Below are positions 11,680 to 22,679 of a DNA stretch of 64,000 bases, piece by piece. The stretch is from Symbiodinium natans (lineage: Eukaryota > Sar > Dinophyceae > Suessiales > Symbiodiniaceae). The stretch is taken from the NCBI GenBank assembly GCA_905221605.1, contig CAJNDS010002386.1, positions 62,001-126,000 of the forward strand, read 5' to 3'. The notes beneath the pieces were generated by a model. That model made no database searches. It worked only from the letters and a program-made list of their open reading frames with translations, and had not been told where the DNA came from. Both the position numbers and the translations under genes were made by a program. Each line of letters begins with the position of its first letter. The first letter of the stretch is position 1.

Positions 11680-13640
11680 TTTTTCGGGGGGGTGGAGGGG
11701 GTGAGCTTGTCCAGTACCAGTGCTTGCTTTCGGCAGAAAATCTACCGCGACTGAAAAGCTGTGAGCCAAGTGCCTCAGAAGCACTGAAGCACGTGTCCTC
11801 TCAGGATTCTACCGCATTTTACCGCCAGTTCTCCCTAGGCCGTTGCCTTGACACCAAAGTAAGGTGCTGAGGTGCTGTCCATTGGAGAGCTTGTAATAGC
11901 TGTGGGGGCGGGCACGGTCTTCATCCGAGCCTCAGTAGCGATGAAGGCAAAATGGGACAGGACCCAAATACCTCGACTCACAATCTGCCATCAGCCACAT
12001 CCACATCAGATTATGACTCTTGGCTCGCTGCCCACATGTCCACAACATCGTCCAGTTCATCATCCTGCAAATGCAAGACAAGGTGCATCAACTGCCAACT
12101 CAGTGCATGACTGCACGTTCTTACTTACACCTCCTGACTCTTGACGGCGTGGAAAGAGCACTCGACACAAAGGCTCCTGATCATCCGAGTGCTGCGATGC
12201 AGTCGCAGCCCCGCCAGTCGCTGTGGAGTTGGACGAGACGCTGGGAGCTGAGACACCTGAAGAGATGCAGCAGAGTGACAGGAACAGCCCCTATGTAAAC
12301 TGCTTCCTAAGTCCAGACGCCTGCGCGCAGAGAGGCCTACGTCAACCTTCTGCTTGGGCATTTCTTTCATGCACCATGCACAGTCACCGGTAGCTCGTCT
12401 TCTACGCTAATGTGCTTGATTGAAGCCTTGTCGGCAGCGGACTTTGCTTTGTCGCGTTGTAGCTTCCCTTTTGTGGGAATTTCACCAGCATCCTGCTCCT
12501 TCTGCTTGTTTGTTCGTCAATTTGCACAAATCGTACAAGCCACAAAGAGAGTCATGAAATGTCATGAATATGAAGTCACAGGCTGCACCATACACGGAAG
12601 CGGGACATCACACAAGAGTTTATGGCGTCGTTCACTTCTCACAGCGATTGTGCTTGGTAGTGGCTGGGTTGCTTTGGGCGTTCGTTGTGGGCGCATAAGT
12701 TCTGCAACTACAATACCGCTCAATCAACTACAGTAGTCGGATACACGCACAAAATGTTGACAGTCCGAAGATCCTGGCAGCAATCGGAGCTGCAAGGTCA
12801 CCCGAAACCGTTGGCCACCAGCTTACGCCTTTCGCCTGCCTCGCAGATCCCGGAGCGTCGTGTGCCCCGTTTGAACACCGGGTGGAACACCATGCGCTGC
12901 GCATGCTCTCACGCCGGTCTGTCCAATGCTTGAGAATACCGAGGCTCCCGCCCTCGGGCGACAGTGGCTGGAAAGCGGCGTTTGGGAGCCACCCCAACGT
13001 AGCTGGAGAAGTTGTCATCTGGGCCGATTCCCAAGGTGCGTGTGCTATCTTGATGTTGCAGTGAACAGGCATGTGGTATCATCTGGTCCGGATAGCTGTC
13101 AATACTTGACCCCTAGAGTTGGAGCGCTCAGGCCGGCACCCTTTCCCATGTCCTGCAGATTGGCATGGATGCTTGGATTGTGCTTAGAGAAGCTTCACGT
13201 CGTCACCTCCAACTTAAGATCTGAGAGGCATGAGGCTCAGTCACGCTCAGCCCCTCTGGCGGAGGTGCGGCTACATGGGCTACAAGGTGTCGGTAAAAGG
13301 AAGCGAATCGTGAGGCCCTGACGGTGTCTCAGGGAAGTCGTCATCCTCCATCGAGAAAGCTCTAGCAAAGACGGGTTGGGGATGGTTGGGGGACGACTGC
13401 TGTGTCTTTGTGTCTTGGATCTTGAAAGAGCACTGAAAGCTCAGCATGACTCGTTTCGGTTTGCGGGGACGGCCGCAAAGGGTACCGGGATCGGCCCGAC
13501 ATTGGAAACCGCACAAAAAGAGTCATCCTCCTGGAGCCCAAACTGCCGAACAACTCTACATCACTTGTGCTCCTCCTCGTCCTCGGTGCTCAGCACTATC
13601 TTCTTTGCGCTCTTCTCGGCACGTGTCTTTCCTGCAAAGC
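11680..13640. other. Intergenic, no gene seen
   Basis: Only short overlapping frames on all strands, none with family motifs or paired splice signals. A G run lies at about 11685-11700. Confidence 0.55.
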
Positions 13641-13656
13641 TCTTCCAACACACACC

Positions 13657-13658
<2 letters not shown>

Positions 13659-13693
<35 letters not shown>
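13659..13693. repeat. (AC)n microsatellite
   Basis: About 17 uninterrupted AC dinucleotides. This produces artificial frames rich in Thr-His or Cys-Val on the two strands. Confidence 0.95.
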
Positions 13694-13695
<2 letters not shown>

Positions 13696-13956
13696 CAACA
13701 AAAATCGAACTGGAAGCAGGATCCCCAGAGAGGTCCGAGCGGCGATGTCGGGCAAAGCAAGCATCTCTAAAAAGAATAGCACCAACAGTTTTCAGAAGGT
13801 TTTCCAAGAGAGAGCCTGACACTCTTGTTGAACCTCGATCTCGAACCGAAGCCGTTGCATTGAGCCGCCAGGCAGATGCACGATGTTCGGAATGTTCGCA
13901 GCTGGTTTCTTGAGCTGTCTTGGTTCGATTTCGGTGGTGTCTGCAAAGCGGCTTAT

Positions 13957-14080
13957 GGCTCGTACCTGAGGGGGGGTAAGCAGAAGGACTTTCGATTAGT
14001 GTCTTGAGCTCGGGTCTGCGGGGATTGGAAAGACATGGATAGGAGCACGCGCCCCACCATTGGGCTACCAAGAGCGCAAG
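13957..14080 (-). repeat. Possible tRNA-derived SINE fragment
   Basis: On the minus strand, GGTAGCCCAATGGTGGGGC resembles a Pol III A box (TAGCCCAATGG). About 100 bases on, GGTACGAGCC is a weak B-box match. The segment cannot be folded into a normal tRNA, and the spacing is longer than in a tRNA, so a degenerate tRNA-derived SINE is the only reading I can offer. Weak evidence. Confidence 0.2.
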
Positions 14081-14089
14081 TGGAAGAGC

Positions 14090-15895
14090 TGAGCCCTAGG
14101 CGAGGACCACGACGAGCAGCTGTTCGGCCAGATGGGCCCATTCCGCCCACCTGAAAAAGAACGTCTAATGGTTTCAGGCTGGTCTTGAAGCAATATCATA
14201 TTGAAAACATGAGACTGCAGAGCAGCTGTTGGCAACCTGAGTGTTGACCAGCATAAACCTAGGCTTGGAGAATGGGGTTTGGCATGGTTAGGGCGAGTTC
14301 CCGATCACGAATTCGCGTCCACCTCCGTGTCGTCCATGGTCAGAGCCTTCACCCGCGAAATCTCCGTGAGCTCAGCTGGGTCGTGTGCATGGCGGCCTAA
14401 GCAGCTCCGAAATTGAGGAAGCAAACCCTAAAACCAGAGCCCCATCTAGAGGTGCCTATTCCTTTCTGTTGGCAAACTGCCCTGGTTCAGTTACACCGTC
14501 ATTCTCTTTCCCCTCTAAGCTCTAAGGGTAGGACTGATAAACCCCAACTAAGCGGCTTAGGGCCTAGGGCCTAGGGGTGCCAGCATTGCTTGTCATATGG
14601 CTTCCCAGGGCCCTCAGCCAAATGCCCAAACAACCTAACCCATCACGCCCCCTCCGTCAGTCCCCCAAAACATCACGAACTGCACTCAGTTCAACAGCGT
14701 GTGCAGTCAGAGCCCAGCGAGTTTGCATCTCTGTCAGGAATCAGCTCGCCGACCCAGCTTTGGCAGTCTATTTCACATACTCCGTCTTCAGCCCCCTGGC
14801 ATGGCCCTTGGTCTGTCAAACCGAATCAAACCGCAGGATGCCTATAAGCGGAGCAGGTGAGGCCCCTCCCCTCTCCCCCCCCCCAGATTTTCGCGAAGAC
14901 CTTGAAGCCCCGGCCAAGAACACTCCAAAACACTTTGGGACAAGTTCGGAAAGAGGGGCAAATAGCTGGCAGCTAGGCTCCTTTCAACTTGAGCTTCTCA
15001 CACCGGCCAAGATGCAAGGCCAAACTTGAGTCAAAAAATGTGTCAAAGAATCGAGCGCCCCGCAAGCCGTTCCAAGCTTGCACTGGCCCACCCGGTGGAA
15101 GCCTGAGCGCGCGACACGTTCGCTGTGGACAATTCTCGCAGGGTTTCGGGTTCTGCATGGATGAATGAAAGCAGCCCTGGCACATTGAAACCCCTCGTCA
15201 ACTGAAATCTCCCCTGCTGGTGCAGACAAGCTGCTGCACATCGAAGTCTTGTAAAATTTGTTGGTGGCCCTGAGCTCCTGCGTCCGGCATCACCCATCCA
15301 CCAAGGCTCCGAATCCCGACTCATCCCATGAATTTTAAGGGCACTCAAAGATACCCTAAGTCCAGGAATCAGTTTGGGGACTGGGGGCTCTTGCGATGTG
15401 TAACGATCCGGTCCTCCACACTGTGCGCAAAGAGGCATCCATCCCTGCAGGCTTAAGGGGTGCAATCTCCGTGCCTTTGCCGACAGCAACGAAACATGTG
15501 ACAGGTCCTAGCTTGCAGTCGCCTTGTGCAAGTGCCAGTAGTCAGTAGATCCTTGCAAAGTGACCTGAGACAGCTCGAGCGAAGCTTCACAGTCTGTGAA
15601 AATCCCCTCCCCACAACACCTCAGTGTGTCCCTGCCCTTTCCCTGCCCTCCGTTACAGAAACCAAGTTTTGGGGCGATATGGGTGGGGGGGGGGGGGGAA
15701 ATGTGAGATGCACTCAAGACAAACATGCTATAGCCAACCCCACCATAAGCCAAACCCTCTAGTAAAACTGCAAGGCCGCACAACAATTCTTCGACTCTAG
15801 CCCCTGGTGCCAGGCCCCGGGCGTCTTGGTCAGGTTCGGCATTTCATTCAGCTCCTCGCTTCAAAACATCACTGGTTCACCAGACGATTACTCCT
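14090..15895. other. Intergenic, no gene seen
   Basis: No supported exon. It holds homopolymer C and G runs (about 14875-14884 and 15686-15699). A 148-codon minus frame at 15043-15489 has no recognisable motif and is within chance expectation. Confidence 0.5.
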
Positions 15896-15900
15896 CTGTC

Positions 15901-16311
15901 TCAAGCCCCTGATTCGAGACTTCTTCTACTCCTCCCTGTGGCCCACGCCTTGTCACCGTGTGCGTACTTGCAGTTCGTACCGCGCGTGCAGGCTCCCTGC
16001 AACACATGCAACTCAGGGAAGAAGTGCAGCAGGAGGATGCGACTCCCCATGGAGTTCCAGCAGTTCAATAGGGCCGCGCTTCTCATTTCCTAGCTTTAAC
16101 ATTGGGTCTTGAAGTGGAGCGGGGACAGAGGAGTCTCGACACTCGCATTCTAAACTCAATCTATCGATTCAGTGAGTGCAGCATGTGCAGCGGCCGCCAC
16201 CCCAAAGACATACATGAATCTGCAACCTAAGACAAGCATGCGCAGTGCCTTCTCCCAGAACATGCAGAGCTTCGTCTTGAAGAACTGATCTTCGTATCGC
16301 CTTTTCGTCAT
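15901..16311 (-). CDS. CCCH zinc-finger protein, finger split by an intron
   Basis: Joining two minus-strand exons creates one complete CCCH finger. Exon A (16311-16249) starts at an ATG and encodes 21 residues ending FFKTKLCMFWEK. Exon B (from 15996) continues GACTRGTNCKYAHGDK. The joined finger has C-x7-C-x5-C-x3-H spacing, the RNA-binding class found in tristetraprolin-like proteins. The intron (15997-16248, 252 nt) has a GC donor and ends TTGCAG; both ends share AGG. Exon B either runs on to a TGA at 15901 or is cut at a GC donor after HGDK; the tail after HGDK has no domain. The frame stays open upstream of the ATG, so an earlier start is possible. Likely a post-transcriptional regulator of mRNA. 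Confidence 0.7.
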
Positions 16312-16319
16312 GAGTGATA

Positions 16320-17940
16320 TACTACTTCCTGCAACGGTGCTTATCTTAAAAAAACAATACAAAGGGGAAGACCTGGCATTCCCAATCGCCCGAAGGGACA
16401 CCGCTGAGGGCTCAGCGTACCGCGGACTGAGCCATCACCAGCCTGCCAGCTCAGAACCCTCTCCAGCTGGGGTCTGAGATTGTCTCAGATTCCAAAAATG
16501 CACATCAACATCAACCGCATCAAATCTTTGCCGTGCGGAGGATCGGTCCTCGGCTCCTTTGCTGCCCTTGCGGCGGGACTCCATCTGACTCATTGCAGCG
16601 TGCACCTGAGATTTGTCTGACTCTGTCTGACAACATCCCACAGAGCCCTGGTAGTCTGCGAAGCCTCTCATGGCCGACTATATAAACCCGGGAGCCTAGG
16701 CATGCCGACATAGAGAAAAACAAGAAGCAGCAAACCACCTGATACGGAAACAGCAAGGATGGAAGGTGTTGTGCATTGACCAGTGCGTTTGTCTCCGCAC
16801 CGCTTGCCACAAGGTTGCCGCGAAAGGCGTCATGAAAGGCGAAAGCTCTACTAGGATTGTGCAACCCAAGGCCACACTCCAACTGTGACAACAAACATCA
16901 CGCAACATCAAAGAGTCCCCGACGCGGCGAGCTCAAATCCGTGGCAAGGTGACGTGGAACGTATGTGATGAAATCCCCTCGGTTCGGTGCAGTAGCACAG
17001 TCAGGCTTACGAAGGATCTGAGAATCTCGTGGTATCGCGACACTACCCGGGTGAGACGGCCCGGCTCACTGACAAGCCCGTTTCTTTGCAAAATAGCCCG
17101 AGTAGCCGAAGAAGTCCCCTGTCCGTCTGGCTGGGTCGGGTCTCTGAAGTCTGGGCGGGCCAAGTCTCGGATGAAAGTTTCCTGTGCGGGCTGGCGATCG
17201 CCATTAGACGCCAGGTTTCCAAGAAGTTGGGACGGGTGTCAGTTCACATCCTCTGAGACTTCCAACAGGGTATCTTCTTAAACAAAAGCGAGTCATTGTA
17301 TGTCGCCGAACCGAGCCGTTCCTCGGGAAACCGTAATACAAACATTGCTACGCGACTTTGCACGATCACTGGCCCACACGCAACAAACCTCCAAGATTGC
17401 ACTGCTTGCCCCAAGAACAACGCCCAAATGCCAGCATTGGTATGCGCGCGTGAACGACGACGTGGGATGAGGTCATTCATCCCCAATCGTATGTCTGAAG
17501 GACTTAGTTCTAGCAGGAATGAATTATGCGCTGGGGGTGCATGCTAGCAACTTCAACTTTCAACACGAAATCATAAAGACACCAATGAACATCGTGTCTG
17601 AGCTTACGACAGATGTCTTCTGTGTGCCTGTGCAAATGCGACACACAAGCGGGGATTGAAACTAGCTGCCAGCTGCAGCAGCCTGCCTAGCGCTTCGGCA
17701 CCGGATCATCCACAGTCCCGTTACAAGACCGAGTACAGTAAGTACAGTAGCAGGTACTTGTGCCATGATCGACCTAGGAGCCTCCATAAGCACAGACAGC
17801 ACCCACATCAGTGACTTTCGTCTCGCGTATCCTGCCTTCGTCACTTGACCGAGTTGCCCAAACCTCGGCAAGACGAACATCGAAAGCAGGTGAAACTTCA
17901 CAAATTTCCGGTGAGGAAGTTGTTTCTTACTCTCCCCCCC
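16320..17940. other. Intergenic, nothing firm
   Basis: It may contain upstream exons of the CCCH gene and the 3' part of the coiled-coil gene. No frame carries both convincing splice signals and family motifs. Confidence 0.45.
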
Positions 17941-17945
17941 TTGAC

Positions 17946-20900
17946 CTGAGCACGCTGCAAGAGCTGGATGCTCGGAGAGGCTTCGATCACTTCTCTGAGC
18001 TTGATCCACTCCGCGAGCTGCGATTCGTGCAATGAAGCTCAAGAACTCCGTATCGACAGCCGCAATTAGCCGCAACTAGGATCAGGACAAGTCGAGACAA
18101 GCCGCTGCTGGGCACAATGATGAACATCCACCCGCTGTGTCAGAACTCTCAGTGGCTCAAAACCTCAACAGCAATCCTCAAAAGCTAGTCGGCTTTAGGA
18201 CGACTGCACAAGGATCCTGACCTTGAATTCTTTGAGCGGCTTGCAGCTTAGTACCACCTAGTAGCACTGCTTTCTGGGTCGACATTCCATGACCCAAGCG
18301 TGCTGCGGACACCCTGCCCGGAACCAGCAGCGTCGGGCCTCAGACCAAGGAAGCAAAGCAATTAAGCCGCGTCTAAGCTTTGCCAGCGAGTCAGGCCCCG
18401 GTTCATGGTTATGGGTGGCACGTGAGCAAAGTTTACGAACGTTGAAGGTGTTTGGAGCAAGCTCAGATGCTTCTTCACGCCTCACTCTTGCAGAGCAACA
18501 GAAGGGAAGCGCCAGAGCATGCCCTGGGTAAGCTTTTTCATTTCCGCGAACGACCAGTTGTGCACGCGGCTCAGAGGACACTCGGCTTCAGCTTGAAGCC
18601 CACAGCCTTGCGTTTGACTGCTTAAGTGTTCGTTAAGCTGTTTTAGAGTTTAAGCGGCTTGTTTAGTTGGTGGCATACAGCACTGGTCGGCATGTCCTGC
18701 TATAGCACCACTTACGCTCTGAGCACTGCGCGGTACGCTGCCCTTTGGTGTTCAGAAGGCGGGAGGTCTCTGCAGCCTGCAGAGGCTTCCCAATGACTGC
18801 TAAGCCCGTGTGCAAGCTAGACCCATACAGCCCCTACAACCCGTGAACCCCTACAAACCCTTGTGAAGCACCCTGCACTGTACTTTGAGCTGCCTGAGGT
18901 CACCACAAGGGGGCCAGCAAAACTTTAATGGACTGCGACTTCCAGAGCTCCAGCATTTGACCAGCGCTCAGTGCAACATCAGAACTAGTCAAAGTATCTC
19001 CATGGCCTTCTTTTGTTCCTCCTGGGCTTTCTGCTGCCGCTCTTTTCGCTGTGCCTCCTGTCGGTGCTCAAGCTCCTGGCACACAGAGGCTTCTTGGTTT
19101 CACGAAATATGATGCGCTGTGTATTGCTGTAGCCACTACAACATGTGCCACACGACACCACACGATTAATCTTCGCATTGGCCTCGGGCCCCCTATTCCA
19201 CTCAAGCGGGGCTCCTCGTGATAGGGTGAGAAAAGCCCTGTTTTCGGGCGAAACAATCATAGTCTGTGAGCCTGCACGCCCCTACAATGGCCATTTCCTC
19301 TCTACTGAATCTTGCACTCCCAGGCAGCGAAAGTTTGCCAGCTGCCCTCTTGGAAGGTGTACTAAAGGCTATTCGAGAGCCCCCTCAGGATCCTTTGAAG
19401 AACTCCCAAGAACTGAGGACAACTTCCAGGGTACCCCGGATGCCTTGGGATGCCTGAAATAACGACTTGGCGCTCAAATGGCGACTGATGAACGCTCCGT
19501 TGCCCTCTTCGCACGGTCCGCGCTGTCCGCGCTACTACGACGCTCGACTCCGGGCCGCGCGGTGACGCGCAGCGTTTACAACTATGAGACTATGTTTGCT
19601 TGTTTGTTTATGGTCTGACATGTCGTGTGTGAAGAGAATACTAAAACATGTATTAAACGGCAAGGAATGCAATGGCACGCGCCTTTCATGATTTTTTGGG
19701 CTTGCAAAGGCGCTCACTCATTCACTACATTCACTGCACTCACATTTCGTTCAATTGCTTAAGAACTCTGTGGTTTCATTCACTTCGTCCTTTTCATCAC
19801 AAATTGTTACGCTCACTCACATTTATTTTATTACAAGTGCACAGGCGAAAAGAACAAAGGCCAGTGAAAAAACAAACGTCTTTTGCTTCGTTCACTCACA
19901 TATTGCATTTCGCTGATCCATGGCAACGAAGCAGTGAATCAAAGATGCGCAAATATTGAGCAACTAGGAGCTTGCTGCAGATTCGTGAACTGTTCGCCCT
20001 TAATGGCGCATGACCATACCCAACCACCTTCTTCTGCACACATGCATCACAAGAAACTGCGCAAACTTCGGACTCTGACTGTACAGTCGCCGTCCTGGTC
20101 AACATGCCATGGTCGGCGTGGTGGTCGGTGTCTGGTTCAGGTGGTTACTGTCCAGGCTGGTTTCCCAGGCCATGTGCCGATCGGTAGTTGTTCCGGTTGG
20201 TGTGTTGCACAAGTCGGCCTGTCATTGGCCCGATCGGCATCCAAGCAGGTGCATTTTTTTCTATAAGCAGCAGTGCCGAAACCATTTGGTTGGTGATCAG
20301 GGCTGGCTGGTCCTAGTTGCAATGCATTGTGGGTTTGCTACAATGTGCGTTCGTCATGGGATCTTTCGTTATCTCTGGTATCCGGGTACCCGGGTCGGGT
20401 GTATCGATTCGCCAATGGGGGCTGTATGCCGATCACCGGTGAGCAGCTGAGCACGCAAAGGTGCGTCTCTGGATGGGAAAGGCTTACTTTTTGACCCCAG
20501 CAATGGAAACATTTCATAACAACCTCAACTGAGGTTGTAACTTCAAACCTATCAAGGCCTTGAAGCTTCATCAGCTGCGAGTTGCAGAGTCCAGGACTTT
20601 CAAGTCATCAAGAATTGCCGTATCCCAGTGCAGACATGTACAACAATCTCAACTTGCTAGTGGGCTCACAGCTCAGCTAGTACGTTTATACGTGTGTGTG
20701 TGTGTGTTGACTTACTGGTTACCCCGGCTGCAGAGGGTCCACCGAGCTTTTCGGAAGCATGGCGGGCCTTGAGCCGCTCCTCATCCACCTTCGCCCGGAG
20801 CGCCAGCCTGCAGAGCCACTGCAGAGCTCTCTCCGCACAAGGTCGAACCAGAGTCCATGTGAGTCTGAGGCCCAGTTGAGTGACCGCGGTGCTGAGGGGG

Positions 20901-22608
20901 GCGCAGCTGTCGCTGCTCGACTTCTCGCTCCTCCTCCTGGCATGTGCGGTTTTGACATGAGCAAAGGGCCATGGGCGCAGTACATAGATGTACATACTAG
21001 CAGCTCGTAGCTCTGCCATTACCTGCAACAGCCAGGCCTCCTTCTTCCGCTCCTCGGCCACTGCCTTCTCCTGTGAACGGATGCCAACTCAATGCCACCG
21101 CTATGGCTGTAGCAACGCCAGATGGGCGCCAGCGGCGTGGCAAGTCTATCGAACGTGTGATAACGTGTGTCAACGTGCACGGAAGATATTCGGAACACGC
21201 AGCGCTCCTTCTCTTCTTCCTCCTGCTTCTTGTGAGCAATCTCCTGGTGCAAAGGATTGCCCAAGGCCAAGAGCCTAAAAATTTGAGAACGTGACGGAAC
21301 CTCCAAGATTTGTGCTTTCGTCTCTTCCACCTGCAATGAAATGATTGCAGTACAGCCGGCTCAATGCCCGGGTCATCGGGGGTCCCTGCACAGAGGCACC
21401 TCCTTCAGCATGATCGCTTCCAGACGTGTCTTCTCCTGTGTTCTGCACAACAATCCAGGAAATACCAGGATACATCTCTGTACCACCAGACGAAAGCGCA
21501 TTTCACGACGAGCATAATGTCGATAACTGTGTGTAGCAGATGCAAACCAGCAATCGATTCGCGCCTCCTCCACTTTCACCTTCACCTTTGCGAGAGCCCT
21601 ACTACAGGGACTTCACAGAAAGAATCGTTGGCAACCTCCTCGCCAACAGGCTGCTCCCAACAACATCGGTTTGTCTAACAATTGAATCGGGCCAAGTCTT
21701 GAGCTGAGTAGGGGCGGGCAGGTTGCTTTGTAGGTTGCGGCTAGGAGTCACGATTTGCATGCTGGAGGAGAAGTCACAAACGAAAGGCTGAATGCAAGCG
21801 CTCCAGGTGAAGCCCGTTTCCATCTGCACTAGGCCAATTTCAAAGAGCACTTCATGTGGCATGCCAGAGTCTCCATATGTCTTTATCAATGTTTCCCTGG
21901 GTTCCTGACTAGCTCCCGGTGCTCGATGCTCGCCAAGCGGAGTTCGAAGACCTAGGCCCCCGGGCAGCCCGGGCATGCATCAGATGTCCCTGGGCAGTGG
22001 GACCGGGCAGTTGGACAGAGCTCCTGTGATGCTGGCTGCCGTTTCAGCCGTCAGCCATTCCGAATAGGAGGCTTCAAACAAGTTTTTGCCAGAGACAGCT
22101 GAGAAGAGCTCAGCGCATCAGCACCGTTTTCCAAGATGTGATGGAGCTGTGGCTAGAAGCGAGACGAAGCGAGACTCAGCGAGACCTTGAGCTCAAGCCC
22201 TCTTTCGGCATGCTCTGTAAGTCAAGGGCCCGCTGCAGCTCCGCATCGTAGCGGCGGGCCACCTTTGAGTACGTTCGTTGAGGTTTGAGGGCTTTCAATC
22301 GATTAGGCAGTTTGGGCGCTTGGTGCCCTGAGGCTCTCTTCTAGAATCGGCTACAGAGCGTGAAGCCATTTCAGGTCGCAACCTTCCCGCGAAGTCTTCA
22401 CAAGTCAAACCAAACCCAAGTTGAAGGTCAGAAACCAGTACTGCACGGGGTACCAAAAGCTGAGCCCGAGAAGAATCCGGGAGCCTCCTCTTCTATCAGC
22501 TTCTCCTCTTTCTGCGCCTGCTGGGACTGTTTGATGGTCTTTGCTCCGCGGTCTACAGCAGGGAACCGGGGTCGCCTCCAGCTTGCGAGCTTCTTCCAGT
22601 GCAGGGTC
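17946..22608 (-). CDS. Coiled-coil protein assembled from many micro-exons
   Basis: Eleven or more very short minus-strand exons, each between an AG acceptor and a GT or GC donor and nearly all in phase 0, encode charged helix: 22608-22576 (DPALEEARKLE), 22520-22485 (QAQKEEKLIEEE), 22262-22215 (VARRYDAELQRALDLQ), 21585-21565 (VKVKVEE), 21435-21400 (EKTRLEAIMLKE), 21330-21301 (VEETKAQILE), 21243-21199 (EIAHKKQEEEEKERC), 21070-21023 (EKAVAEERKKEAWLLQ), 20936 to about 20907 (EEEREVEQRQ), 20788-20768 (VDEERLK, perhaps longer), 19075-19007 (23 codons, ELEHRQEAQRKERQQ then KAQEEQKK) and 18017-17946 (24 codons, LAEWIKLREVIEA then SPSIQLLQRAQ). Introns are as short as 55-70 nt. The Glu/Lys/Gln composition indicates a long coiled coil, as in cytoskeletal, basal-body or trafficking proteins; no specific family is recognised. 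First and last exons are not known. The 18 kb exon could belong to a neighbouring gene. Confidence 0.65.
19560..19960. other. AT-richer segment with TTCACT motifs
   Basis: Within the 0.99-kb intron or gap of the coiled-coil gene. It shows repeated short words TTCACTCA and CATTCACT and lower GC than its surroundings; no exon. Confidence 0.35.
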
Positions 22609-22679
22609 CTACGAAATCTAAGCAGCAGGGAAGCCCAGCATCCACACACAGCTCCGCTCACGAGCATGAGAGACAAGAG

